A stretch of 64,000 bases of DNA from positions 86,519-150,518 of the forward strand of contig NZ_CANRPM010000001.1 in NCBI RefSeq assembly GCF_947632445.1, given 5' to 3'. Origin of the DNA: an uncultured Bacteroides sp. Its GTDB lineage: Bacteria > Bacteroidota > Bacteroidia > Bacteroidales > Bacteroidaceae. The position numbers and the translations under genes are program-made. The first letter of the stretch is position 1. The number at the start of each line of letters is the position of its first letter. This document shows positions 37,670 to 45,391 of this stretch, piece by piece. The notes below the pieces were generated by a model, which ran no database searches, was not told the DNA's origin, and saw nothing but the letters and a program-made list of their open reading frames with translations.

Positions 37670-38050
37670 ATGAACTTTCCAAGCAACGTAAAGTACACCA
37701 GAGAACATGAATGGATCCGCCAGGAAGGCGACGTAGCCTATGTAGGCATCACCGATTATGCTCAGGAACAACTGGGTGATATCGTATTCGTAGATATACA
37801 GACCGAAGGCGAGACGCTGGAAGCCGGCGAAACATTTGGCACTATTGAAGTAGTGAAGACCATCTCCGACCTCTTCATCCCCGTAACAGGCGAAGTGCTG
37901 GAGCAGAACGCAGCCCTGGCCGACCAGCCCGAACTGGTGAACCAGGATCCCTACGGCGAAGGCTGGCTCATCAAAATCAAACCTTCCGCCGATGCCGACT
38001 TCGACAGTCTGCTGGACGCCGAAGCCTACAAGGCACTGGTCAATGAATAA
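37670..38050 (+). CDS. gcvH: Glycine cleavage system H protein
   Basis: 126-aa lipoyl carrier that shuttles the aminomethyl group between GcvP, GcvT and Lpd. The lipoylated lysine is K63 in TIEVVKTISDL. The beta hairpins around it and the family N-terminus (KYTREHEWIR) are normal. The other gcv genes are not adjacent here. Confidence 0.96.
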   Translation: MNFPSNVKYTREHEWIRQEGDVAYVGITDYAQEQLGDIVFVDIQTEGETLEAGETFGTIEVVKTISDLFIPVTGEVLEQNAALADQPELVNQDPYGEGWLIKIKPSADADFDSLLDAEAYKALVNE

Positions 38051-38066
38051 TAACAGATAAACGGTT

Positions 38067-38118
38067 GGCGGTTAGTGGGTGACGGTCAGCAAATTGTACG
38101 TCGACATCACTAACCGCC
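38067..38118. terminator. Hairpin between gcvH and purE
   Basis: GGCGGTTAGTG (38067-38077) and CACTAACCGCC (38108-38118) form a perfect 11-bp stem with a 30-nt loop. There is no T-run, so it could be a pause, processing or attenuation site rather than a simple terminator. Confidence 0.45.
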
Positions 38119-38143
38119 GGCTATTAATCACGAACCACTTATC

Positions 38144-38653
38144 ATGACTCCAATCGTAAGCATCATCATGGGCAGCACGTCCGACCTTCCTGTAATGGAG
38201 AAAGCCGCCCAACTGCTCAATGACTTTCACATTCCGTTCGAAATGAACGCACTCTCGGCCCACCGTACACCCGAAGCCGTAGAAGAGTTTGCCAAGAATG
38301 CCTGCAAGCGTGGCATCAAGGTGATTATCGCCGCTGCCGGTATGGCTGCCGCCCTTCCGGGCGTTATCGCCGCCAATACCCCCCTGCCTGTCATCGGCGT
38401 ACCCGTCAAAGGCGCCGTGCTCGACGGCATGGATGCCCTCTATTCCATCATCCAAATGCCTCCCGGCATCCCTGTAGCGACGGTAGCCATCGACGGTGCC
38501 ATGAATGCCGCTATCCTGGCCGTACAAATCCTTTCGCTGAACGATGCAGCCCTCGCACAAGCCTTCGCCGCTTACAAGGAAGGGCTGAAGAAGAAAATCA
38601 CCAAGGCCAACGAAGACCTGAAGAACGTGAAATACGAGTACAAAACGAACTAA
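38144..38653 (+). CDS. purE: N5-carboxyaminoimidazole ribonucleotide mutase
   Basis: 169-aa class I PurE, which converts N5-CAIR to CAIR in purine synthesis. GSTSDLPVM (~10-18), ALSAHRTPE (~43) and AAGMAAALPGVIA (~66) are the catalytic loops; the histidine in SAHR is the family acid/base residue. Class I enzymes work with PurK, which is not in the window. Confidence 0.96.
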   Translation: MTPIVSIIMGSTSDLPVMEKAAQLLNDFHIPFEMNALSAHRTPEAVEEFAKNACKRGIKVIIAAAGMAAALPGVIAANTPLPVIGVPVKGAVLDGMDALYSIIQMPPGIPVATVAIDGAMNAAILAVQILSLNDAALAQAFAAYKEGLKKKITKANEDLKNVKYEYKTN

Positions 38654-38729
38654 TAAATGAAGAATCAGGCATGAAGAATCGGTCGTCCATCCCCCATTCT
38701 TCATGCTTTATTCTTCATTCTTCATTTAT
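38653..38729 (+). promoter_or_regulatory. Nested inverted repeat covering the ispG start
   Basis: Outer arms ATAAATGAAGAAT (38653-38665) and ATTCTTCATTTAT (38717-38729), inner arms GCATGAAGAAT (38669-38679) and ATTCTTCATGC (38696-38706). The outer right arm includes the first bases of the ispG ATG at 38728. Folding in RNA would hide that start codon. It could be regulatory or just a purE terminator-like palindrome. Confidence 0.5.
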
Positions 38730-40566
38730 GATGGATTTATTCAACTATTCCCGCAGGGAAACATCTGTAGTCAACATCGGCGACACTCCGCTGGGAGGCG
38801 ACAACCCCATCCGCATACAGAGCATGACCAATACCGCTACTCAGGATACCGATGCCTGCGTAGCCCAGGCTAAACGCATCGCCGACGCGGGCGGAGAATA
38901 TGTACGACTTACGACACAGGGCGTGAAGGAAGCCGAAAACCTGCGCAGTATCAACGCTGCCCTGCGCCGCGACGGCTACATGACACCTCTCGTGGCCGAC
39001 GTGCACTTCAATCCGCGTGTGGCCGACGTGGCCGCCCTCTATGCCGAAAAGGTACGCATCAATCCCGGCAACTATGTGGATGCGGCCCGCACTTTCAAGC
39101 ATTTGGAATATACCGATGAGGAGTATGCACAGGAGTTGCAGAAGATACGCGACCGCTTCATCCCCTTCCTGAACATCTGCAAGGAGAACCACACGGCCAT
39201 CCGCATCGGCGTAAATCACGGCTCGCTGTCCGACCGCATCCTATCGCGCTACGGCGACACGCCCGAAGGCATGGTCGAATCGTGCATGGAGTTCCTGCGC
39301 ATCTGCGTGGACGAGCATTTCACCGATGTAGTCATTTCCATCAAGGCCTCTAACACCGTAGTCATGGTACGGACCGTCCGCCTGCTGGCCGCCGTCATGG
39401 AAAAGGAAGGCATGCACTTCCCCCTGCACTTAGGTGTGACCGAGGCAGGCGACGGCGAGGACGGACGCATCAAGTCGGCTTTGGGCATCGGCGCCCTGCT
39501 GGCCGACGGACTGGGCGACACCATCCGCGTATCGCTGAGCGAAGCTCCCGAAGCCGAGATACCTGTAGCCCGCAAGCTGGTGGACTACGTGACGCGCCGC
39601 AAGGGCCATCCCTACATCCCCGGCCCGAACATTCCGACATTCCACTACCCGGCACCCTCGCGCCGGCAGACCACGGCTGTACGCAACATCGGAGGCAACA
39701 ACCTGCCCGTCGTCATTGCCGCCCGCCTGGACGGTGACCTGACGACTGACCCGCAGTTTGTGCCCGACTATATCTACACCGGCCATCGGCTGCCCGACGA
39801 GGCACAGGAAGGCATGCAATACATCGTCGACGCCGACGTATGGGAAGGAAAGCCCGACACCTGGCCCGCCTTCAAGGGCGACCAACTGCCTTTCGTAAGC
39901 AGCTGCAACGCCCCGCTGAAATTCCTCTTCATCACCTACATGGGGCTGAACGACGAGGCATTGGCCTGCCTGAAGTACCATCCCGAAATCGTACTCGTGG
40001 CACAGAGCAACCATCCCAACCGGCTGGGCGAACAGCGTGCGCTCGTCCACCAGCTGATGCAGGAGGGCCTGTCCAATCCGGTGGTCTTCTTCCAGCATTA
40101 CGCCGAAGAGGAAAAGGAAAACCTGCAAATCAAGGCGGCGGCCGACATGGGCGCCCTCGTCTTCGACGGCCTGACGGACGGCATCTTCCTCTACAATCAG
40201 GGCAACATCCCCGCCACCACGCTGGACGCTACGTCCTTCGCCATCCTGCAGGCCGGACGCCTGCGCACCAGCAAGACCGAATACATCTCCTGCCCCGGCT
40301 GCGGACGCACGCTCTACGACCTGCAAAGCACCATCGCCCGCATCAAGGCCGCTACGTCGAACCTGAAGGGACTGAAGATAGGCATCATGGGCTGCATCGT
40401 CAACGGTCCGGGCGAAATGGCCGATGCCGACTATGGCTACGTGGGTGCCGGACGAGGCAAAATCAGTCTTTACAAGAAGAAGGAGTGCATCGAGAAGAAC
40501 ATTCCAGAAGAAGAGGCGGTGGAGAAACTTATCGGACTCATCAAGGCCAATGGCGATTGGGAGTAA
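38728..40566 (+). CDS. ispG: 4-hydroxy-3-methylbut-2-enyl diphosphate synthase (long form)
   Basis: 612-aa [4Fe-4S] enzyme of the MEP isoprenoid pathway. The TIM-barrel domain starts at RRETSVVNIGDTPLGGDNPI; the C-terminal cluster domain has CPGCGRTLYDL (~524) and GIMGCIVNGPGEMADADYGY (~552). A ~200-aa insertion between them makes this the three-domain form found in Bacteroidetes, Chlamydia and plastids. The ORF-track start at 38671 lies inside the palindrome; MMDLFNYSRR at 38728 is the likely N-terminus. Confidence 0.93.
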   Translation: MMDLFNYSRRETSVVNIGDTPLGGDNPIRIQSMTNTATQDTDACVAQAKRIADAGGEYVRLTTQGVKEAENLRSINAALRRDGYMTPLVADVHFNPRVADVAALYAEKVRINPGNYVDAARTFKHLEYTDEEYAQELQKIRDRFIPFLNICKENHTAIRIGVNHGSLSDRILSRYGDTPEGMVESCMEFLRICVDEHFTDVVISIKASNTVVMVRTVRLLAAVMEKEGMHFPLHLGVTEAGDGEDGRIKSALGIGALLADGLGDTIRVSLSEAPEAEIPVARKLVDYVTRRKGHPYIPGPNIPTFHYPAPSRRQTTAVRNIGGNNLPVVIAARLDGDLTTDPQFVPDYIYTGHRLPDEAQEGMQYIVDADVWEGKPDTWPAFKGDQLPFVSSCNAPLKFLFITYMGLNDEALACLKYHPEIVLVAQSNHPNRLGEQRALVHQLMQEGLSNPVVFFQHYAEEEKENLQIKAAADMGALVFDGLTDGIFLYNQGNIPATTLDATSFAILQAGRLRTSKTEYISCPGCGRTLYDLQSTIARIKAATSNLKGLKIGIMGCIVNGPGEMADADYGYVGAGRGKISLYKKKECIEKNIPEEEAVEKLIGLIKANGDWE

Positions 40567-40645
40567 CCTCGCGGACATCTTAGCCTAAAAGAGCTTCCGA
40601 GCCGGTTGCCCCGCCCGCTTTCCCCCTTGTGCGGCGCAGGGAAAC

Positions 40646-40925
40646 AATGTATATATTTATTACCAACCCCGAATACCCCTCATTGTCGATACGGAACAAC
40701 GGCTTCTGTCGATACGGAAGATCGACGTTAATCGATACGGGGGATCGATGATGATCGATACGGAAGATCGATGATGATCGATACGGAGGATCGATTAGAC
40801 CCCCTTCAGAACACTTTCTGGCGGGGGGTCTGAGCACCTCTTTCGGGCGATGGCAAATGGGAGGAAAAGGGCCGGAATGCAGGCTCAAATTGTCAGCATT
40901 TTTCAATGGTTCAGTTCCTCGCGTT
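40646..40925 (-). repeat. Intergenic repeat family 1, copy C (about four 23-mers)
   Basis: Inverted relative to copies A and B. Read on the minus strand: lead TTGAAAAATGCTGACAATTT, GACCCCCC/GGGGGTC hairpin (40801-40831), then units at 40771-40793, 40748-40770, 40725-40747 and a partial near 40702, each CGAT + CYYCCGTAT + CGATCATCAT (or CGATTAACGT), then CAGAAGCCGTTGTTCCGTA and GGTAATAAATATATAC. It lies between the convergent ispG and ctp genes. The rest of 40567-40990 shows nothing else. Confidence 0.82.
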
Positions 40926-40990
40926 AATGTGCCTCCAGCCGTTTTTCCGGCTTCCGCGCTATCCCTTCGCTCAGGGAGACGGAGGCGGCA

Positions 40991-42700
40991 TTACTTCTCC
41001 GCCACCGAGTCGGCCGCAGCCTTCGGACGGAGCAGGGCGTGATATTTCTCCGTATCGCCCAACACCTTCAGCGCTTCTTTCAAGTCGGGATCATCCTTCA
41101 GCTGCTGGATGATGCTGCCCTTCTGATAGTAGTAACGTTTCAGGATTTCGATGGATATCATGTTCCGTATATCTTTCGCGAAGTAATCCAAATCGTAATC
41201 CAGATTATGCCGGAGCTTCTTCTCCAATGCTTCAAATTCGCCGGAGGCATCCTTCAGGTAGCCTTCGAACTCGGCCATTTCCTTCAGGTTTTTCAAGATT
41301 TTCTCCGTCTGTTGGTCGTACTTGAAATCGGCCTTCCGCACCATCTCCTTGAAGTCGGCATAGTCGGCGTCGGTCAGCTCGAAGTGTTGTGCGTCGGCAA
41401 TGGTTTCGTGCTTCAGGCAATACTGCGTGGCATAGTCGAAAATCAGGTTGTCGTTCACCAGATAGAACAGGATATTGGGCAGTTTCTCCTGCTCTACCTG
41501 TATGTCGGGGGTCACACCGCCGCCATCGCGCACTTCGCGTCCGGCTGCCGTATGGAAAACCGTCGTCAGACTGTCGGGGATACGCCCCACGCTGCCGTCG
41601 GCATCGCGCTGTTTGTAGTCGATGGCCTGTACGCAGCGTCCGCTGGGTATGTAGTATTTGGAGGTGGTAATCTTCATCCGGCCGCCATAAGGCAGGTTAC
41701 GGGTGGTCTGCACCAAACCTTTGCCAAAGGTGCGTGCGCCTACAATCACGGCACGATCCAAGTCTTGCAATGAACCGGCCAGTATTTCTGAAGACGATGC
41801 CGTAGAGCTGTTGACCAACACGGCTAAGGGAATATCCAAATCAATGGGTTCGCGCAGTGTCTTGTAGGACATGTTGATTTGTTCGATTTTGCCTCTGGTG
41901 GTTACCAGCGTCTTCCCACGCGGCAAGAAGTAGTTGGCAATATCCACCGCTTCGTCCAGCAATCCGCCGCCGTTGTTGCGCAAGTCGATGACCAGCGACG
42001 TAATGCCTTGCTTTTTAAGGTCGAGGAAAGCCTGCTTGAACTCGCGTGCAGGCTTACCTGAGAAGGTGCTGAGGTTGATGTAACCTACATTATTTTCCAG
42101 TTTGGCATAATAGGGTATGATGGGCAATTCGATGGCCCGGCGCACCAGTTCGAACTCCAGCGGTTTCTCCACGCCAGGGCGCTGTACCGTCAGCTTGAAA
42201 CCGGTACCTGCCTGGCCTCGGAGCATTTCGCTGACTTCCTGGTTGTTCTTTCCCTCCAAGTCCTGCCCGTCGATGGCCATCAGGATATCGCCTGCCTTCA
42301 GTCCGGCTTGGGCTGCCGGCATTCCTTCATAGGGTTCGCCTATCATGGAACGTTTCAGCTTCGTATTCCACGTAATGATGGAACCGATGCCTCCATACGT
42401 GTTCTTCACCATTTGCTCCAGTTCGCTTTGGTCGTCCTCTGGATAATAGACCGTATAGGGGTCGAGCGAATAGAGCATGGCGTCGATGCCCTCACGGATT
42501 GTTTTGTCGGCATCAATCGTATCTACATATATCAAGTCCAGCTCTTTTACAATCGAACTGAAGATGTCAATATTCTTGGCCAACAGAAAGCTGCGGTTGT
42601 CACTGTTCTTGAAGCCCAGAAACGCTACGCCGGCCACCGTCAGCAGCAACAAGGCAATCCAACGTACTTTACAAAATTTTTTCATATTCATCTTTGCCAT
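40991..42700 (-). CDS. ctp: C-terminal processing peptidase (S41, PDZ)
   Basis: 569 aa. An N-terminal membrane anchor or signal (~10-30), a PDZ domain (~88-175; GIGSIITW...AGLKAGDILMAIDGQDLEG) and an S41 serine protease core. The catalytic serine is in NSSTASSSEIL (~295-305), with the lysine in GARTFGKGLVQ about 25 residues on. A helical C-terminal extension follows. Tsp/CtpA proteases trim periplasmic proteins in envelope quality control. The promoter is probably the TATCTTTG box on the minus strand at 42826-42833. Confidence 0.93.
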   Translation of the reverse strand: MAKMNMKKFCKVRWIALLLLTVAGVAFLGFKNSDNRSFLLAKNIDIFSSIVKELDLIYVDTIDADKTIREGIDAMLYSLDPYTVYYPEDDQSELEQMVKNTYGGIGSIITWNTKLKRSMIGEPYEGMPAAQAGLKAGDILMAIDGQDLEGKNNQEVSEMLRGQAGTGFKLTVQRPGVEKPLEFELVRRAIELPIIPYYAKLENNVGYINLSTFSGKPAREFKQAFLDLKKQGITSLVIDLRNNGGGLLDEAVDIANYFLPRGKTLVTTRGKIEQINMSYKTLREPIDLDIPLAVLVNSSTASSSEILAGSLQDLDRAVIVGARTFGKGLVQTTRNLPYGGRMKITTSKYYIPSGRCVQAIDYKQRDADGSVGRIPDSLTTVFHTAAGREVRDGGGVTPDIQVEQEKLPNILFYLVNDNLIFDYATQYCLKHETIADAQHFELTDADYADFKEMVRKADFKYDQQTEKILKNLKEMAEFEGYLKDASGEFEALEKKLRHNLDYDLDYFAKDIRNMISIEILKRYYYQKGSIIQQLKDDPDLKEALKVLGDTEKYHALLRPKAAADSVAEK

Positions 42701-42825
42701 ACAATGTTCTTGTTCATAAGTTCTTTATCTCTTTTTTTGTTTCCTTCCGGCAGGCAGCGGGTAAGTCGGGCTCCTACAGCCTGATGGCTGATCCAATCAT
42801 TTTCTCCATCCGATAAATTTTTCTG

Positions 42826-42833
42826 CAAAGATA
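42826..42833 (-). promoter_or_regulatory. Candidate -7 box of ctp
   Basis: TATCTTTG on the minus strand, about 125 bp upstream of ctp and divergent from the tRNA promoter. Confidence 0.4.
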
Positions 42834-42864
42834 TTGTATATTTCAAAATATCCTATTAATTTTG
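42834..42864 (+). promoter_or_regulatory. Promoter of the tRNA-Asn pair
   Basis: TTG (42834-42836) and TAATTTTG (42857-42864) 20 bp apart, about 25 bp before the first tRNA. Confidence 0.65.
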
Positions 42865-42889
42865 CACCGCATTTGAGAAAAAACAACCT

Positions 42890-42963
42890 TCTTCGTTAGC
42901 TCAGTCGGTTAGAGCATCTGACTGTTAATCAGAGGGTCCTTGGTTCAAGTCCAAGACGAAGAG
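42890..42963 (+). tRNA. tRNA-Asn (GTT), copy 1
   Basis: 74 nt. The acceptor stem TCTTCGT/ACGAAGA is perfect. The anticodon arm TCTGA-CTGTTAA-TCAGA gives anticodon GTT. The T arm is CTTGG-TTCAAGT-CCAAG and the discriminator is G. No encoded CCA. Confidence 0.97.
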
Positions 42964-42981
42964 CCTCTTCAAATGCAACTT

Positions 42982-43055
42982 TCTTCGTTAGCTCAGTCGG
43001 TTAGAGCATCTGACTGTTAATCAGAGGGTCCTTGGTTCAAGTCCAAGACGAAGAG
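42982..43055 (+). tRNA. tRNA-Asn (GTT), copy 2
   Basis: Identical 74-nt sequence to the first copy, 18 nt downstream; a tandem duplicate in one transcript. Confidence 0.97.
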
Positions 43056-43059
43056 CAGA

Positions 43060-43084
43060 AGTCCGCTTATGGCGGATTTTTTTG
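43060..43084 (+). terminator. Terminator of the tRNA-Asn pair
   Basis: TCCGC-TTATG-GCGGA stem followed by seven T. Confidence 0.75.
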
Positions 43085-43121
43085 TTTTCAGCCCTTTTCC
43101 TGACAGGGGTAATGGCGGATG

Positions 43122-43170
43122 AAAAAAGAGGAAAAAAGCATATCGGACTGTCGCTTTTTTCCTCTTTTTT
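43122..43170 (-). terminator. Terminator of tRNA-Leu
   Basis: Perfect 18-bp inverted repeat AAAAAAGAGGAAAAAAGC / GCTTTTTTCCTCTTTTTT with a 13-nt loop, directly downstream of the minus-strand tRNA-Leu. Confidence 0.75.
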
Positions 43171-43177
43171 CCTTTTG

Positions 43178-43259
43178 TGCGGGTGATAGGACTCGAACCT
43201 ACACGCCTTGCGGCACCAGATCCTAAGTCTGGCGCGGCTGCCAATTACGCCACACCCGC
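43178..43259 (-). tRNA. tRNA-Leu (TAG)
   Basis: 82 nt with a long variable arm. Acceptor GCGGGTG/CACCCGC, anticodon arm CCAGA-CTTAGGA-TCTGG (anticodon TAG), T loop TTCGAGT, discriminator A. Confidence 0.96.
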
Positions 43260-43494
43260 AACGATGCGCTGTTCATTCGGCAGGGCAAAGGTAGAAAATA
43301 TTTTTTGTCCTTCCAACTATTCCCGGCTTTAGTTTCTCAAGCCCTGTTCTCTGCTTATTCTTTCTTTCGGCCGACACATCTGTTTCCTCCCATTAAAAAC
43401 GGGTCGGAAAGTCTTTTCTTAGTTGGATAATCCCCCTTGATTGGATGCCGGCAACATTTTGCCTGACAGAAACGGGTGGGGTTCTATTGGGCGA

Positions 43495-44517
43495 TTAAGG
43501 CTTCACTTGCAGCAGGCTTCGGGCCTCTTCGATGAAGGTGTCTATCCTGCGTTCGTAGGCAGCTACGGTGTTCATATCCATCTTGATGTCGGGATCGATG
43601 CCGAATTCGATATGCTGTTTGTCGGCATCGAGATGCGGACTGGCTGAGAAACGCACGATCCAGCCATTGGGAAGCTCTGAAGTGAAGGGAAGACCCGACC
43701 CGCCGCCGCTTTTATCGCCCAGCAGAACGACGTTGGGCATGTAGCGCATGGCGTTGATGAAGTCGTTCGTGGCACTGTAGGAGTGGCGGTTGGTCAGCAC
43801 AACGGTCTTTTTCTGCCAGCGTACACCATCCGACGGATCGACGTAGATAGGTTCCGGCTCAGAGAAGTCGTTGTGCCCCTTGCCTGTCTTGTGCTGGATG
43901 TAGCCCGTCAACACGCGCTCGTTGGTGAAGCGGGCGGCGAAGCGGGTGGAGTAGGTGAGGTTTCCGCCTCCATTGTTGCGCACGTCAATGATGAGGCCGT
44001 TGCAGGCAGCTAAGTAGGAGAGGGTCTCGTCCAGATTGCCTTCTCCGATGCCGTCGGAGAAGGAAGTGTAGGAGATGTAGCCGATGTTATCGTCCAAAAT
44101 GTTGTATTTCAGTCCAGAGGAGATGCGGTAGTCACGTCCTAAGTAATGTTCGACAAGACTTTCATCGTAATTGCGCGGATAGTTCAGGTACCAGTCCCAA
44201 TAACGGGCGGTGTTCGAGGAGGAGTAAAGGTTGACGTGTCCGTCTTTCAACTCGGCCAGCATGTTGCCCAACACTTCAAACAGGCCGTCGTCGCTCATAT
44301 CGGGGGTAATCAGCGGCCGGTATTTATTGCGGATGGCATTCCAGTCTATCTGCTTGTAGTCAAGGAAGCAATATTGCTCGTCAATGATTTTCCAGAGGGC
44401 TTCAAAGTTGCCCGAAGGAGTATTGTCGAATTCTTCTTCGCGGATGCAACCCGAAAGCAGGATGAGAAGGGCAGCCTGCAGCATAAGGAATTTTCGGAAG
44501 AATGCGAATATTTTCAT
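43495..44517 (-). CDS. S41 family peptidase, lipoprotein
   Basis: 340 aa. A type II signal peptide with lipobox LLSGC (cysteine ~24) anchors it in a membrane. There is a helical N-terminal cap (~37-100), a PDZ-like segment and the S41 core; catalytic serine in TNRHSYSATNDF (~243) and GDKSGGGSGLP nearby. The canonical PDZ motif is weak. Related to tricorn/CtpA-like peptidases of Bacteroidetes; substrates unknown. It overlaps the DUF3316 gene by 4 nt (ATGA), so the two are translationally coupled. Confidence 0.85.
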   Translation of the reverse strand: MKIFAFFRKFLMLQAALLILLSGCIREEEFDNTPSGNFEALWKIIDEQYCFLDYKQIDWNAIRNKYRPLITPDMSDDGLFEVLGNMLAELKDGHVNLYSSSNTARYWDWYLNYPRNYDESLVEHYLGRDYRISSGLKYNILDDNIGYISYTSFSDGIGEGNLDETLSYLAACNGLIIDVRNNGGGNLTYSTRFAARFTNERVLTGYIQHKTGKGHNDFSEPEPIYVDPSDGVRWQKKTVVLTNRHSYSATNDFINAMRYMPNVVLLGDKSGGGSGLPFTSELPNGWIVRFSASPHLDADKQHIEFGIDPDIKMDMNTVAAYERRIDTFIEEARSLLQVKP

Positions 44518-45362
44518 AAGGCATGCTTTTTCTTATTGGATAACAGGTAGAATTCTTTGACGAAGCCTACCATGAAGACGTGGGAATAGGTGTGGGTGCG
44601 CAGGTGGTTGATGCTGGACTGCTGGGCGTCCCACACATAGGCCAAACACATTTTCGTTCGCCCTACGGGCAAGCAGGCGGTGAGCTTCTGCCGCAAGGAA
44701 GGCTGGTTGTGGAGCGAAGTGAAGCGCACTACGCCGTCAGCATGCCCCAGCGAAAAGATTTCATAATACGATTGTCCGTAGTGGGGCGAGAACATCACGC
44801 CCATGACAGGCAGATTGGCCTGATAGCGCAGGGTGATGGGATAGCGCTTGATACGCAGATCCCAAATGGCCATGACAGAAGCATCGAGATTGACGTAGGC
44901 CCTGGCTGAAGCCGGATTGTTGCCATTGTGCAGGTTGTAGACGAAGCCGCCGTTCAGATCGGCCAACCCGCCGGCCAGCAGACGGAAGTGGTCGGTCAGG
45001 CGGAAATGGTAATGCAGGCCGTAGTTCCAGTTGAGCAGCGCGGAGAGGGTATTGTTGTTGTCCACGTGGTTGTGCGTGTAATTCACGTAGCCCTGGAAGA
45101 AACTTTGGCGGGAAAGGTTGCCGTCAGCCCAACGGGTCATGCGCATGCTTTCACGGGAGAGGCGGAACTCGATGCCCCGATATTCTTGTGGCGACAGGTA
45201 GGTATCGTATATGTTGGCTGCACCCACACCGTAAAGGGTGGCGCGGGTGACGTATCGGGTGGGGTCGTTCAGCGTAATGGAATCTGCGGGTGTCTGTGCC
45301 GTCAGGCTGCCGGCAGTCAGGAGCAGACCTGCCATGATTCCTATCAATTTACGGTTCGTCAT
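44514..45362 (-). CDS. DUF3316 family outer-membrane-type protein
   Basis: 282 aa with a signal peptide ending near SLTAQ, then alternating amphipathic strands (AANIYDTYLSPQEYRGIEF; FFQGYVNYTHNHVDNNN; GLHYHFRLTDHFRLLAGG), consistent with a small outer-membrane beta-barrel. It matches the Bacteroidetes DUF3316 pattern; function unknown. It lies between parC (29 nt upstream) and the S41 lipoprotein, probably one operon. Confidence 0.75.
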   Translation of the reverse strand: MTNRKLIGIMAGLLLTAGSLTAQTPADSITLNDPTRYVTRATLYGVGAANIYDTYLSPQEYRGIEFRLSRESMRMTRWADGNLSRQSFFQGYVNYTHNHVDNNNTLSALLNWNYGLHYHFRLTDHFRLLAGGLADLNGGFVYNLHNGNNPASARAYVNLDASVMAIWDLRIKRYPITLRYQANLPVMGVMFSPHYGQSYYEIFSLGHADGVVRFTSLHNQPSLRQKLTACLPVGRTKMCLAYVWDAQQSSINHLRTHTYSHVFMVGFVKEFYLLSNKKKHAL

Positions 45363-45391
45363 TTCAATTCGTCCAAATAGCCTTTCATACG

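Noticed and set aside
42890-43055. Tandem tRNA-Asn as an integrase attachment site
   Set aside because: No integrase gene and no partial tRNA 3' repeat is seen nearby; an ordinary tandem tRNA duplicate explains it.
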